Assembly (NCBI GenBank): GCA_964418255.1
Contig: CAYQKV010000003.1
Location: 112,718 to 176,717, forward strand
DNA: 64,000 nucleotides
Reading direction: 5' to 3'
Origin: CAG-1782 sp964418255
GTDB lineage: Bacteria; Bacillota; Clostridia; Christensenellales; DTU072
The translations under genes were made by a program, and so were the position numbers. The notes beneath the pieces are model-generated. The model was given only the letters and a program-made list of their open reading frames with translations, did no database searches and was not told where the DNA came from. Below, piece by piece: positions 8,590 to 16,725 of the stretch. How positions within the stretch are numbered: the stretch's first letter is position 1; each line of letters opens with the position of its first letter.

Positions 8590-9279
8590 ATGAATGCTTA
8601 TTATGAAAAAATTAAATTTGTTTAAACCAAAGTGGTATCATATCTAAATGAAATTTTTAAGGTGTATGGAAATGAATTACTCTTAAGATTGGAAGAGTAC
8701 AATCTTTTGCAAAATAAATATAATTGTATAGAATCTTCAACGGCGACAGGATTTATTATGGAAGAATTTATCGTATCGAAACTTGAAAAATATACTCAAA
8801 CCCATAATAATATTGACGATATTCGTATTGAAAGGATTGCTAATCACGGAACACAAACAACAAGTTACGATTGTTGTGTAAACTATAAAGATGTTTTCTT
8901 TATGATTAATGTGAAAGTTGATAAAGGGAACAACAATGCAGTATCGGCAATAAATATTTTACATAACGACTATGTTTGTAAAAATCCCGAACAAGAAAAA
9001 TCTTTTCTTGTATTAAAAACCAAATATACTTTTGGAGAAGCAAAAGAAACAAGAGAACGTAAAATTCTCATACGAGGTTTAAGCATTTATGCATTGGAAG
9101 AAATCGATTTTACAATCGGACATAAACAAGACCATAGAAATTGGTCGCAAGAGTTCAAACCAGCTTCCGGGCGTTTGCAAATATCAAAAAAGTTTAGAGA
9201 ACTTAATGCTCTTAGAGAAGAGGATATATCTTATAATAAGACCAAACAATTTATAAATAAAATTTATGATGCACAATAA
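8590..9279 (+). pseudogene. Type II restriction endonuclease-like gene with an in-frame stop at codon 12
   Basis: The best start is the ATG at 8590, behind GAGGTG with seven-base spacing. It reads 11 codons (MNAYYEKIKFV) and meets TAA at 8623-8625. The same frame then continues open for over 215 codons to 9279, so a GTG at 8632 could only restart a shortened protein of about 215 residues without its own ribosome site. The C-terminal part has an acidic-residue-then-NVK arrangement (YDCCVNYKDVFFMINVKVDK) that could be a PD-(D/E)XK core. It converges on a cytosine methyltransferase, the usual pairing. The nuclease may be inactive or expressed at low level by reinitiation. The sequence it recognises is unknown. 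Confidence 0.6.
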
Positions 9280-9307
9280 AAATTAAAGCACCGAGCAAAT
9301 CAGCCTT

Positions 9308-10573
9308 TTATTTATTTTTATCTAAATTTTTCATTACTGCAATACCTATTGCTTTGCCGAGCAAAGGAGGAACGGCATTTCCGATTTGAATAAGTTGGTC
9401 TTTTTTTGCACCTTTGAAAATAAATGTATCGGGAAATGATTGTAAAGACGCTAATTCTCTCGGCGTCAATACTCTTGGTAGTAGTGGGTGTAAGTTCACA
9501 CCGCCGTGATTTTCTTTAACGGTGCAAGACGGTTTATCCCAAGGGGATTTTTTCCAAGCGTCTGAATAATTTCCAAAAAGGCTTTTACCTTCGGGTACTT
9601 CCATTATTCTTTGTTGCATTTCCTTGCTATGCTTGGTAAATATATGGTTGAAGTGTTTATCTTCGGGTAAATTTAAGAAACGTTTTATACCTTCGCCTAA
9701 AGTCATATAGCTGTCGCTTGTTAATAAAGGTTTTGGGTGGTAATTTTTCGCGCCAATGCGGTTTCCTATGAATATGACACGTTTTCTAATTTGAGGGACA
9801 TAATAATCAGCGCTATTTAGCACAGCTACACTCATTTCATAACCTGCTTCTTTGTAATCCTGTAAAATTTTTGTTTCTACTTTTCCGTTGAGCATAGTAC
9901 GTAACCCCTCTACGTTTTCGCATACAACAAAGTCAGGTTGTAGTTTTTTTACAATTTCAAGCATTTCCAGGTATAAACTATTTCTCGGGTCATCAATAAC
10001 TCGATTCCCCGCCATACTAAAACCTTGGCAAGGGAAACCGCCGACAATTAAATGTATGTGCTTATCTTTTACCGATTCATATAATTCTTCTTTTACTTCT
10101 CGAAGCCGAATATCTCTCGTTTTAACATTTTTATCAAAGCCTTTTTTTTCTGAAAAATTATATTTATATGTTTGGACAGCGCAATCTAAAATTTCAACGG
10201 AACCGACGGGCGTAAATCCGGCCATAGCTAAGCCGCAGCTTAACCCGCCTGCACCTGAAAATAAGTCTATAAAATTATATCCGTTTCTATAAGTAATATC
10301 GTTCCAACCGTCATAAAGCCATTTGTCCGATATATCAATCCAATTTACATTGTCGCCGTGTCCATAGTTTTTTGTTTCCGCAACATCAAAAATAGAGTGG
10401 AATTCCAAACAATTCCCTTTTGTTAACCAAGTTTGCAAATTACTATCGGCGATAAAATATCTGTTTTGACGTTTTTCCGAAAGCAAATTTCCGCAAGCAA
10501 TATGTCTGCGTACTGTTTTAACGCTAACATTTGCAATTTTTGACACTTCTTCAATAGTATAAAATTTTTCCAT
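9308..10573 (-). CDS. DNA (cytosine-5) methyltransferase with N-terminal helix-turn-helix domain
   Basis: This modification enzyme has all C5-methyltransferase motifs: FIDLFSGAGGLSCGLAMAGF (SAM binding, about residues 98-117), GGFPCQGFSMAGN with the catalytic Cys (about 178-183), VVCENVEGL (about 216), QIRKRVIFIGN and C-terminal QIGNAVPPLLGKAIG. Residues 1-55 (FYTIEEVSKIANVSVKTVRR) form an excisionase/MerR-type helix-turn-helix, an extra domain that could repress its own promoter. I start at the ATG at 10573 because longer frames read back through the promoter. It pairs with the converging nuclease gene. Its target sequence is unknown. Confidence 0.92.
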   Translation of the reverse strand: MEKFYTIEEVSKIANVSVKTVRRHIACGNLLSEKRQNRYFIADSNLQTWLTKGNCLEFHSIFDVAETKNYGHGDNVNWIDISDKWLYDGWNDITYRNGYNFIDLFSGAGGLSCGLAMAGFTPVGSVEILDCAVQTYKYNFSEKKGFDKNVKTRDIRLREVKEELYESVKDKHIHLIVGGFPCQGFSMAGNRVIDDPRNSLYLEMLEIVKKLQPDFVVCENVEGLRTMLNGKVETKILQDYKEAGYEMSVAVLNSADYYVPQIRKRVIFIGNRIGAKNYHPKPLLTSDSYMTLGEGIKRFLNLPEDKHFNHIFTKHSKEMQQRIMEVPEGKSLFGNYSDAWKKSPWDKPSCTVKENHGGVNLHPLLPRVLTPRELASLQSFPDTFIFKGAKKDQLIQIGNAVPPLLGKAIGIAVMKNLDKNK

Positions 10574-10597
10574 ACAGTTTAATTTTTTTCGAGCAAT

Positions 10598-10632
10598 ATG
10601 TCCATTATATATGGGAAATGTCCACTTGTCAA
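10598..10632 (-). promoter_or_regulatory. Methyltransferase promoter with paired operator-like repeats
   Basis: On the minus strand TTGACA (10632-10627), a 17-base spacer and TATAAT (10609-10604) form a consensus promoter. Two direct copies of TGGACAT lie at 10624-10618 and 10604-10598, exactly 20 bases (two helical turns) apart and bracketing the -10. They are plausible binding sites for the helix-turn-helix of the encoded methyltransferase. Confidence 0.65.
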
Positions 10633-10723
10633 GTCGGCTCGTAGCGTGTTGTTTTTTTGTTGGTTTTAGATTATTAAAATGTGGCAATAATCGGCTTAAT
10701 GAAAATTTCATAAAGGCGATTAT

Positions 10724-11254
10724 ATGAAAAAGAATTTTGCGCTTATTATAATACTTATTTTACTTGCGTTTGCCGCGGGGTGCGTGCAGACGGTTTCACC
10801 GGACGAAGGGTATCTTCGCATACATATCCGAGCCAACAGCAACTATCCGTGCGACCAGGAAGTTAAACTCGTCGTCAGAGATAGCCTTGTTAAGTATCTT
10901 TCTCCGCTGTTTTCGGAAGCCCAAAACAAGGAAGATGCGGAAAAAATCGTAATTTCACACATTCCCGTCATAGAAAAAGCGACGGACGAACTGCTCTATT
11001 CCTGCGGTTATTTTTACGGGTGCGAAGTGAAAGTTGACACCGAGTATTTCGGGAAACGGCGGTACGAAAACGTGGTTCTGGAAGAGGGGTATTACCGCGC
11101 GGTTATCGTCAATCTCGGCACGGGAAAAGGGGATAACTGGTGGTGCGTGGCGTTTCCGCCGCTGTGCTTTACTTACGACGATTACGAAAACGTAAACTAC
11201 AAATCCATACTTTGGGAAGTAGTGAAAAAATATTCGGATAAGGAGGATAAATGA
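10724..11254 (+). CDS. spoIIR: Stage II sporulation protein R
   Basis: SpoIIR is the secreted forespore signal that triggers SpoIIGA to process pro-sigma E in the mother cell. This 176-residue protein has a hydrophobic N-terminus ending in AAGC, then the family opening LRIHIRANSNYPCDQEVKL and the characteristic end GKGDNWWCVAFPPLCF. Its length is slightly short of Bacillus SpoIIR. The stop overlaps the start of sleB (ATGA), so the two genes are translationally coupled, an unusual pairing of an early signal with a germination enzyme. Confidence 0.92.
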   Translation: MKKNFALIIILILLAFAAGCVQTVSPDEGYLRIHIRANSNYPCDQEVKLVVRDSLVKYLSPLFSEAQNKEDAEKIVISHIPVIEKATDELLYSCGYFYGCEVKVDTEYFGKRRYENVVLEEGYYRAVIVNLGTGKGDNWWCVAFPPLCFTYDDYENVNYKSILWEVVKKYSDKEDK

Positions 11255-11955
11255 GAGCGACTAAAAGAAATCTTATAGTAAATATCGCGGTTGCCGCGGT
11301 GTTGATTGCGGCGACGGCGTTTACCGCGGTGTATCTGTTTACCGACGGGATTGCGAGCAGCGAAGAAGCCGAAGCGGCTACGGTTTACAAACAGGGAAGC
11401 ACGGGCGCGACGGTAAAAACCATTCAGACGAAACTTAAAAACTGGGGCTATTACACGGGGTCGGTAGACGGTATTTTCGGTTCGAAAACCACTGCCGCGG
11501 TAAAGAGTTTTCAAAGGAAAAACGGACTTACGGCGGACGGAATAGTGGGAACGAAGACGGCGGCGGCGATGGGAATTACCCTGTCGGGTTCAACAAGCGG
11601 AACTTCGGGCGACGCCTATCTTTTGGCAAGAATTATTCACGCCGAAGCGAGGGGAGAGCCTTACGTCGGGCAGGTGGCGGTAGGCGCGGTCGTATTAAAC
11701 CGCGTGAAGAGTTCGTCTTTTCCCAACACGATTAGCGGCGTTATTTATCAGGCGGGGGCGTTTGACGCGGTAAGCGACGGGCAGATAAATCTCGCGCCCG
11801 ATTCCACTTCGATTAGGGCGGCGCAGGACGCGCTCAACGGATGGGACCCGACATACGGCTGTCTGTTCTATTACAATCCCGCCACCGCTACGAGCAGATG
11901 GATGCTGTCGAAAACCGTGCATCTCGTCATCGGAAACCATTCGTTTTGTCTGTAA
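11251..11955 (+). CDS. sleB: Spore cortex-lytic enzyme SleB
   Basis: SleB is a lytic transglycosylase that degrades spore cortex peptidoglycan during germination. The 234-residue protein has an N-terminal membrane/signal segment (residues about 8-30), a PG_binding_1 domain (about 45-108; LKNWGYYTGSVDGIFG) and a C-terminal Hydrolase_2 domain with the catalytic Glu in IHAEARGEPYVGQVAV. It is followed 13 bases later by ypeB, its usual partner. The ribosome site AGGAGG at 11241-11246 fixes the start. Confidence 0.94.
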   Translation: MRATKRNLIVNIAVAAVLIAATAFTAVYLFTDGIASSEEAEAATVYKQGSTGATVKTIQTKLKNWGYYTGSVDGIFGSKTTAAVKSFQRKNGLTADGIVGTKTAAAMGITLSGSTSGTSGDAYLLARIIHAEARGEPYVGQVAVGAVVLNRVKSSSFPNTISGVIYQAGAFDAVSDGQINLAPDSTSIRAAQDALNGWDPTYGCLFYYNPATATSRWMLSKTVHLVIGNHSFCL

Positions 11956-11967
11956 GGGGGTGTTATC

Positions 11968-13278
11968 GTGACGAAAAAAGGAAAAATCATTTTGGGTATC
12001 ACGGTCGGCGTGCTTGTCGCGGCGGTTATCGCGCTCGCCGTTCCGCTCGGAATTTATGTCGGGCGCGCGGAGAATGAAAAGACGCGCATAAACGGCGTTT
12101 ACGAAAAGAGTTATTACGAAGTCGTAGACAGTCTGGATAACGCGACTACCAAACTTTCCAAAGTGAACGTAGTCGAAGGCGCGAACGTGCGTAGAGAACT
12201 CTTTGCCGACGTGTGGAAAGAATGCGGAGTCGCGGTGACTAACTTCGCTCAGCTCGGAATGGACGGAGAGGAAGCGGAAACGGTGACGAAGTTTCTCAAT
12301 CAGGTGGGGGACTACGCGTACTATCTGATGGGCAAAACGAGCGCGGGCGAGAACCTTACGAGAGAGGAAAAGGACAACGTAAAAAAGTTTTATACCTTGC
12401 TCGGCAAACTGACAAGCGATTTGGCGGCAATCGGCGACGGAATGGTTTCGGGGAAGAAAATAAGCGCGGATACCTTGTCCGACTTGTCTGCGGTTAAAGC
12501 GGCGATAAAGAGTTACAGTTCGATAGATTATCCCGAACTCATTTACGACGGACCGTTCAGCGACGGACTTAACGACCGCGAAACGAAATTTTTAAGCGGT
12601 AAAGCGGAAATAACCGAGGAAAGCGCGACGACGAAGATAAAAGAACTGTTTTCCGACGCGACCGACGTGAAAGTATCGGGGGAAAGCAAAGCGACGATAG
12701 AAGCGTACGTCGTAACGTTTAAGAGCGCAAACGTGGAATACAGCGCGTTCGTTACGAAAAAGGGCGGACATCTTGCCGCGCTCAACGGATACGAAGCTAC
12801 CGATAACCCGCAGAAAACCGAGGAAGAGTGCGTAAACGCGGCGAAAGCGTTTCTTTCAAGCGCCGGATACGAAAATATGAGCGACGTGTGGGTCTACAAC
12901 AACAATTCCACGGTTTATATCAACTTTGCGTATACGGAGAACGGAGTTGTGTTCTATCCCGACCTTATTAAAGTAAAAGTGTCTTCCGACACGGGCAAAA
13001 TTCTCGGAATGGAAGCGTCGAATTACCTCTATAACCACGGCGAAAGGGAAATAGATTACGACAACGCCGCCGAAAGTTTAATCAAAGTGAGCGACGACCT
13101 TTCGGTGACGGATACGAGATACTGCGTTATTCCGACAGAGTGGAACGAAGAAGTCTATTGCAAGGAAATTAAGGGCACGAGCGGGAATTTAACTTATTAC
13201 CTCTACTACGACCTCTCTACCGGCGAGGAAATCCGAGCGATGGTGGTTATCGACGAAGACGGAAACAAACTGATTTAG
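11968..13278 (+). CDS. ypeB: Germination protein YpeB
   Basis: YpeB stabilises and localises SleB in the spore; each needs the other. The 436-residue protein starts at a GTG behind AAGGGGGTG, has one N-terminal membrane helix (residues about 5-30), a long helical region and C-terminal PepSY-like repeats (EECVNAAKAFLSSAGYENMS and FYPDLIKVKVSSDTGKILGM) typical of YpeB. It lies directly after sleB, the standard sleB-ypeB operon, here led by spoIIR. A terminator follows at 13296. Confidence 0.92.
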   Translation: MTKKGKIILGITVGVLVAAVIALAVPLGIYVGRAENEKTRINGVYEKSYYEVVDSLDNATTKLSKVNVVEGANVRRELFADVWKECGVAVTNFAQLGMDGEEAETVTKFLNQVGDYAYYLMGKTSAGENLTREEKDNVKKFYTLLGKLTSDLAAIGDGMVSGKKISADTLSDLSAVKAAIKSYSSIDYPELIYDGPFSDGLNDRETKFLSGKAEITEESATTKIKELFSDATDVKVSGESKATIEAYVVTFKSANVEYSAFVTKKGGHLAALNGYEATDNPQKTEEECVNAAKAFLSSAGYENMSDVWVYNNNSTVYINFAYTENGVVFYPDLIKVKVSSDTGKILGMEASNYLYNHGEREIDYDNAAESLIKVSDDLSVTDTRYCVIPTEWNEEVYCKEIKGTSGNLTYYLYYDLSTGEEIRAMVVIDEDGNKLI

Positions 13279-13295
13279 AAAAAACGGAAAACAGA

Positions 13296-13329
13296 AACCC
13301 GACCGTGAATTGCGGTCGGGTTATCCTTT
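13296..13329. terminator. Bidirectional terminator between ypeB and the esterase gene
   Basis: AACCCGACCG (13296-13305) pairs perfectly with CGGTCGGGTT (13313-13322). A T-rich run follows rightward and A-rich sequence lies on the left, so it can serve both converging genes. Confidence 0.85.
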
Positions 13330-13346
13330 TTGAAATAAGTTTTTGT

Positions 13347-14282
13347 CTATTTGAGACGGGCGTCGGCGAACGCGAACGCTTGGATGAAACATTTTTTACT
13401 GTTTTTCGTCCAGAAGTTGAGGTGGAAACAATGGTTGTCGATGAATTTCGTCGTAGCGAAAGTTTCGTTTTCCACGCCGCAGGCGTCGAGTTTTTCTTTA
13501 AGCAGTTCTCCCTGCCCTTTGCAGAAAATATCCTTCTTGCTCATAACGAGGAAAGAGGGACACCAGTCTTTGTTTACCCAGTTTATCGGGCTTGCGCAGT
13601 CGAGGTTTTTGATTCCGTCCATATTGGAGAAATCTTTTTTCAGCTTAAATTCGTCGTTATCGAGGTAGCAGCGACCTATATCCCAAACCATATTGAAGGG
13701 GAGTTTGGTAAGGCTTATGCTTTTTACGAGGTCGTACGGTCCGCAGAAACTCAGAAGCACGGCGGGTTTGACTTTGATTTCGGGCGCGCCTATTCTTTCG
13801 ACGAGTTCGGGATTAGCCGCCATAGCAACCATCTGCGTAGCGTAATGCGCGCCCGCGCTGTCGCCGGTTACGCACACTCTGTTTACGTCGATATTATATT
13901 TTTTTGCGAGAACTTCGACGTAGTTAAGAGCTTTTGCGCAGTCTTTGAGAGCTTCGGGGAAGTGGTATTTGGGGCTGAGACGGTAGTTGATGTTGATAGT
14001 GAAATAACCGTGCGAAGCGAAGCGTTTGCTGAGGCTTCTTCTGTATTTCATATCGCCTTTTACGAAACCGCCGCCGTGAACGTTGAGCATAACGGGAAGA
14101 AGGGGTTTGCCTTCGCCGACGAGTTCGGGGTCGTAATAAATCTGCCCGACGCATTCGTCGGGATAGTTTTCGTCGTAAACGAAAACGTCTTTTTCCATAA
14201 CCATATTTTTATAACGACGGTAGTTTTGAAGCGGGTTGCACAAAAAGTCTACCGCAGTAAAAAGAAATTCCGAGCGTGTCAT
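13347..14282 (-). CDS. Alpha/beta-hydrolase esterase (HSL-like)
   Basis: This 311-residue hydrolase has the oxyanion-hole motif VHGGGFVKGD (about residue 85), the nucleophile elbow GDSAGAHYA (about 155) and a C-terminal His in DNHCFHLNF; these mark the hormone-sensitive-lipase/carboxylesterase group. It has no signal peptide. The start at 14282 is chosen because GGAGG sits six bases upstream; the open frame extends further but into promoter sequence. It is divergent from the GPH transporter gene. The natural ester substrate cannot be told from sequence. Confidence 0.88.
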   Translation of the reverse strand: MTRSEFLFTAVDFLCNPLQNYRRYKNMVMEKDVFVYDENYPDECVGQIYYDPELVGEGKPLLPVMLNVHGGGFVKGDMKYRRSLSKRFASHGYFTININYRLSPKYHFPEALKDCAKALNYVEVLAKKYNIDVNRVCVTGDSAGAHYATQMVAMAANPELVERIGAPEIKVKPAVLLSFCGPYDLVKSISLTKLPFNMVWDIGRCYLDNDEFKLKKDFSNMDGIKNLDCASPINWVNKDWCPSFLVMSKKDIFCKGQGELLKEKLDACGVENETFATTKFIDNHCFHLNFWTKNSKKCFIQAFAFADARLK

Positions 14283-14425
14283 TTGTTCCTCCGAAAAAGT
14301 ATTTTCTAATATTATACGACTATTCCGTAAATTTTTCAACCCCATTTTCTTGTTTTTTCGGCGTTTTTCCTTTTTGCGGGCGCAAAACCGTCTTTCGAAA
14401 GCGGCGGAGCTTGAAACAAACGGTA

Positions 14426-14454
14426 TTGACACGGTTTTCTTTTTTTGTTAAAAT
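14426..14454 (+). promoter_or_regulatory. Promoter of the GPH transporter gene
   Basis: TTGACA (14426-14431), 17 bases and TAAAAT (14449-14454) lie 35 bases before the ATG. Confidence 0.75.
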
Positions 14455-14488
14455 AATTATTCGTAAGAAAAAATCGGCGGAGAACAAT

Positions 14489-16111
14489 ATGAAGAGGAAA
14501 GTAAAGGAAGTTACGCAAAACACGACCCTGCCCGAGGACGTCGTTCCCGGCAAAGAAAAGCTCTGCTACGGCATAGGCGGATTTATGGACGGCGGCGCGG
14601 TAGCGCTTATGTCGTGCATTATGCTCAAATATATGACTTCCGCGCTCGGTATCGCGATGGCGGTCGCTTCCACGATAATGATGGCGGCAAAAATCTGGGA
14701 CGCCATAACCGACCCGCTTATGGGCTTTATCAGCGACAATACCCGCGGACGGTGGGGGAGAAGAAAACCTTATATGGTCGTAGGCGGCGCGCTGGTTATC
14801 GTAGCGTTGCTTCTCTTGTTCCTGCCGGTGCGTTCCTGGGGCGTTTCGGTAGGCGGCTGTACGGCGTTCGTTCTGATTTTCTACCTCGTGTGGAATACCG
14901 TTTCCACAATAACGCAGGTGCCGTACTGCTCGATGTCCGGGGATATTTCCCCTTCGTTCAAGGAAAGAAATAACGCAAATACGGTAAAACTCGTATTTAC
15001 CTCCCTTTCGTCGGGAATAAGCTACGTCGTGCCTCTCGTGCTCATCGAAGCAATGATAAGCAAAGACGGATACCTCTTTATGCCCAACATTTCGCCTACG
15101 ACGTTCTGGCTTGCGACAAGCCTCGGCTTCGGAATACTCTTCGGCGGCGGACTGATTATATGCGGTATCTTCGTCAAAGAAAGGGTGCGGGTCACTACGC
15201 CTAAGGTTAAATTCAATTTCAAACAGTTTGTCAACAACTATGTTGAACCGTACAAAAACCGTTCGTACCGCTGGCATATCGCGATGTACTGCACGGCGTT
15301 TATGTGTATGGATATGATAAGCGCGCTCGCGGTGTACTACGCTACCGACGTATGGCACGGATATAAACTTTTCGGAATGGACTTTTCCTCGCTGTTCATC
15401 GTCGCGCCCCTTATGGTGGCGGCGGTTATAATGTTCCCCTTAGGAAGAGTGATGATGGACAAGAAGAGCAAACAGTTCGTGTTCAGAATGGGGCTGCCTT
15501 TCTATATCGCCGGCGGAATAATGTTTATGGTTATGGACCCGAGCTGGACGCCGCCCATACTCGTACCCGTGGTTTCCTTTATAATGGGACTCGGATTCAG
15601 CGGCGCGCAGATGATGCCCTGGATGATTTTCCCCGATACCGTGGACGTAGCCGAACTCGCTACCGGGAAACGCCCGACGGGAACGTACAGCGGAATGATG
15701 ACGCTCGCAAGAAAAGTCGCGGGAGCGTTTGCGGTCGGACTCGTAGGCTGGATAATCGGCGGAGCGGGATACATAGAGAACACGACGGGAGACGCGTCGG
15801 CGTATATTCAGCAACCCGAAAGCGCGTTGCTGGCGATAAAACTCGTTATGGGGCTCGCCATTGCGATTTTCATCACCTTGGCTATGATTTCTTCCTTCCG
15901 TTACAAAGTAACGTCGGAGAAACTGAAACGCATCAGATATTTCAACGACCTCGGAGAAAGAGGACTGCTTGGAAACCTGAACGAAGAAGAGAAAGCGGAA
16001 AGAATCGCGCTTATAACGGAACTTGCGGGAAAATACGATGAAAAATTCGATACGGAAAACGTTATTAACCGCGTAAAAACAGTAAACGACGCCGAAAACG
16101 GCGCAGAATAA
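14489..16111 (+). CDS. GPH-family (MelB-like) sugar:cation symporter
   Basis: This polytopic membrane protein (540 residues from the ATG at 14489, about 12 helices) carries the glycoside-pentoside-hexuronide family motif AKIWDAITDPLMGFISDNTR followed by GRWGRRKPYMVVGG, with the membrane-embedded Asp residues that bind cation in MelB. The charged C-terminal tail of about 60 residues is cytoplasmic. A longer open frame exists upstream, but GGCGGAG just before 14489 and the promoter position support the shorter start. A small membrane protein follows in the same direction. The sugar is unknown. Confidence 0.9.
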   Translation: MKRKVKEVTQNTTLPEDVVPGKEKLCYGIGGFMDGGAVALMSCIMLKYMTSALGIAMAVASTIMMAAKIWDAITDPLMGFISDNTRGRWGRRKPYMVVGGALVIVALLLLFLPVRSWGVSVGGCTAFVLIFYLVWNTVSTITQVPYCSMSGDISPSFKERNNANTVKLVFTSLSSGISYVVPLVLIEAMISKDGYLFMPNISPTTFWLATSLGFGILFGGGLIICGIFVKERVRVTTPKVKFNFKQFVNNYVEPYKNRSYRWHIAMYCTAFMCMDMISALAVYYATDVWHGYKLFGMDFSSLFIVAPLMVAAVIMFPLGRVMMDKKSKQFVFRMGLPFYIAGGIMFMVMDPSWTPPILVPVVSFIMGLGFSGAQMMPWMIFPDTVDVAELATGKRPTGTYSGMMTLARKVAGAFAVGLVGWIIGGAGYIENTTGDASAYIQQPESALLAIKLVMGLAIAIFITLAMISSFRYKVTSEKLKRIRYFNDLGERGLLGNLNEEEKAERIALITELAGKYDEKFDTENVINRVKTVNDAENGAE

Positions 16112-16136
16112 AGAAATTACTTTTCGGAGGTAAAAA

Positions 16137-16436
16137 ATGGCTAACAATAAAAAGAAGAGTTCTTCGGGCGGAAACAAAATCACGCTCAACAAAGTATCGT
16201 TCTGGTTAATCGCGGTAACGGCGGTACTTTACTTGGTCGCGATGATATTGCATCTTGTAGGCGTAAATTCGGTTATCGTTTCGGCGTTGCAATCGATAGC
16301 GACGGCGATTATGATTATCGTGGTCGCGATACTTGCGTGGAGATACGTAAGGAGTAAACCGATAGTGTGGAAAGTTCTCTACATCGTATGCTTGCTCGTA
16401 GTCCTTATCGGCATAGTTATTCCGATGGTTATCTGA
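16137..16436 (+). CDS. Small three-helix membrane protein
   Basis: I do not recognise this 99-residue protein. After a basic, Ser/Gly-rich start (residues 1-18) there are about three membrane helices (FWLIAVTAVLYLVAMILHL, a middle one, and VLYIVCLLVVLIGIVIPMV). It starts 25 bases after the transporter with a GGAGG ribosome site, so it is co-transcribed. It could be an accessory subunit, but nothing in its sequence shows this. Confidence 0.75.
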   Translation: MANNKKKSSSGGNKITLNKVSFWLIAVTAVLYLVAMILHLVGVNSVIVSALQSIATAIMIIVVAILAWRYVRSKPIVWKVLYIVCLLVVLIGIVIPMVI

Positions 16437-16473
16437 TAAGGAAAAACATTTTTACAAATATACTTTTTTATAC

Positions 16474-16510
16474 GGAAAACCTTCGTTTAAGCGGGGGTTT
16501 TCCTTTTTTT
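16474..16510 (+). terminator. Rho-independent terminator after the transporter operon
   Basis: GGAAAACC (16474-16481) pairs with GGTTTTCC (16496-16503) and is followed by seven T. The sequence from 16511 to the next promoter shows nothing else. Confidence 0.85.
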
Positions 16511-16626
16511 ATACACGAATAAACAGCGTAAAAACAAATTTTCTTACTTTCTTTTTTAGTCCCCGAATACCCTGTATGCGAATGTTGGACACTAAAAAAC
16601 GTGACAGGGTCGCAAAGGGAGTAGGA

Positions 16627-16655
16627 TTGACATCCAAGTACGCTCAAAGTATACT
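16627..16655 (+). promoter_or_regulatory. Promoter of the flavoprotein pair
   Basis: TTGACA (16627-16632), 17 bases and TATACT (16650-16655) form a consensus promoter with a leader of about 65 bases. Confidence 0.85.
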
Positions 16656-16725
16656 TATATAGAATAAAAAATTTTTAATTTAACAATTTGTTATTCGACG
16701 ACGAAAATATTTTAAGAGGTGAACA

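Noticed and set aside
13305..14309. Plus-strand open frame of 334 codons
   Set aside because: It is the reverse of the esterase gene, which has clear HGGG and GDSAG motifs; the plus frame has none.
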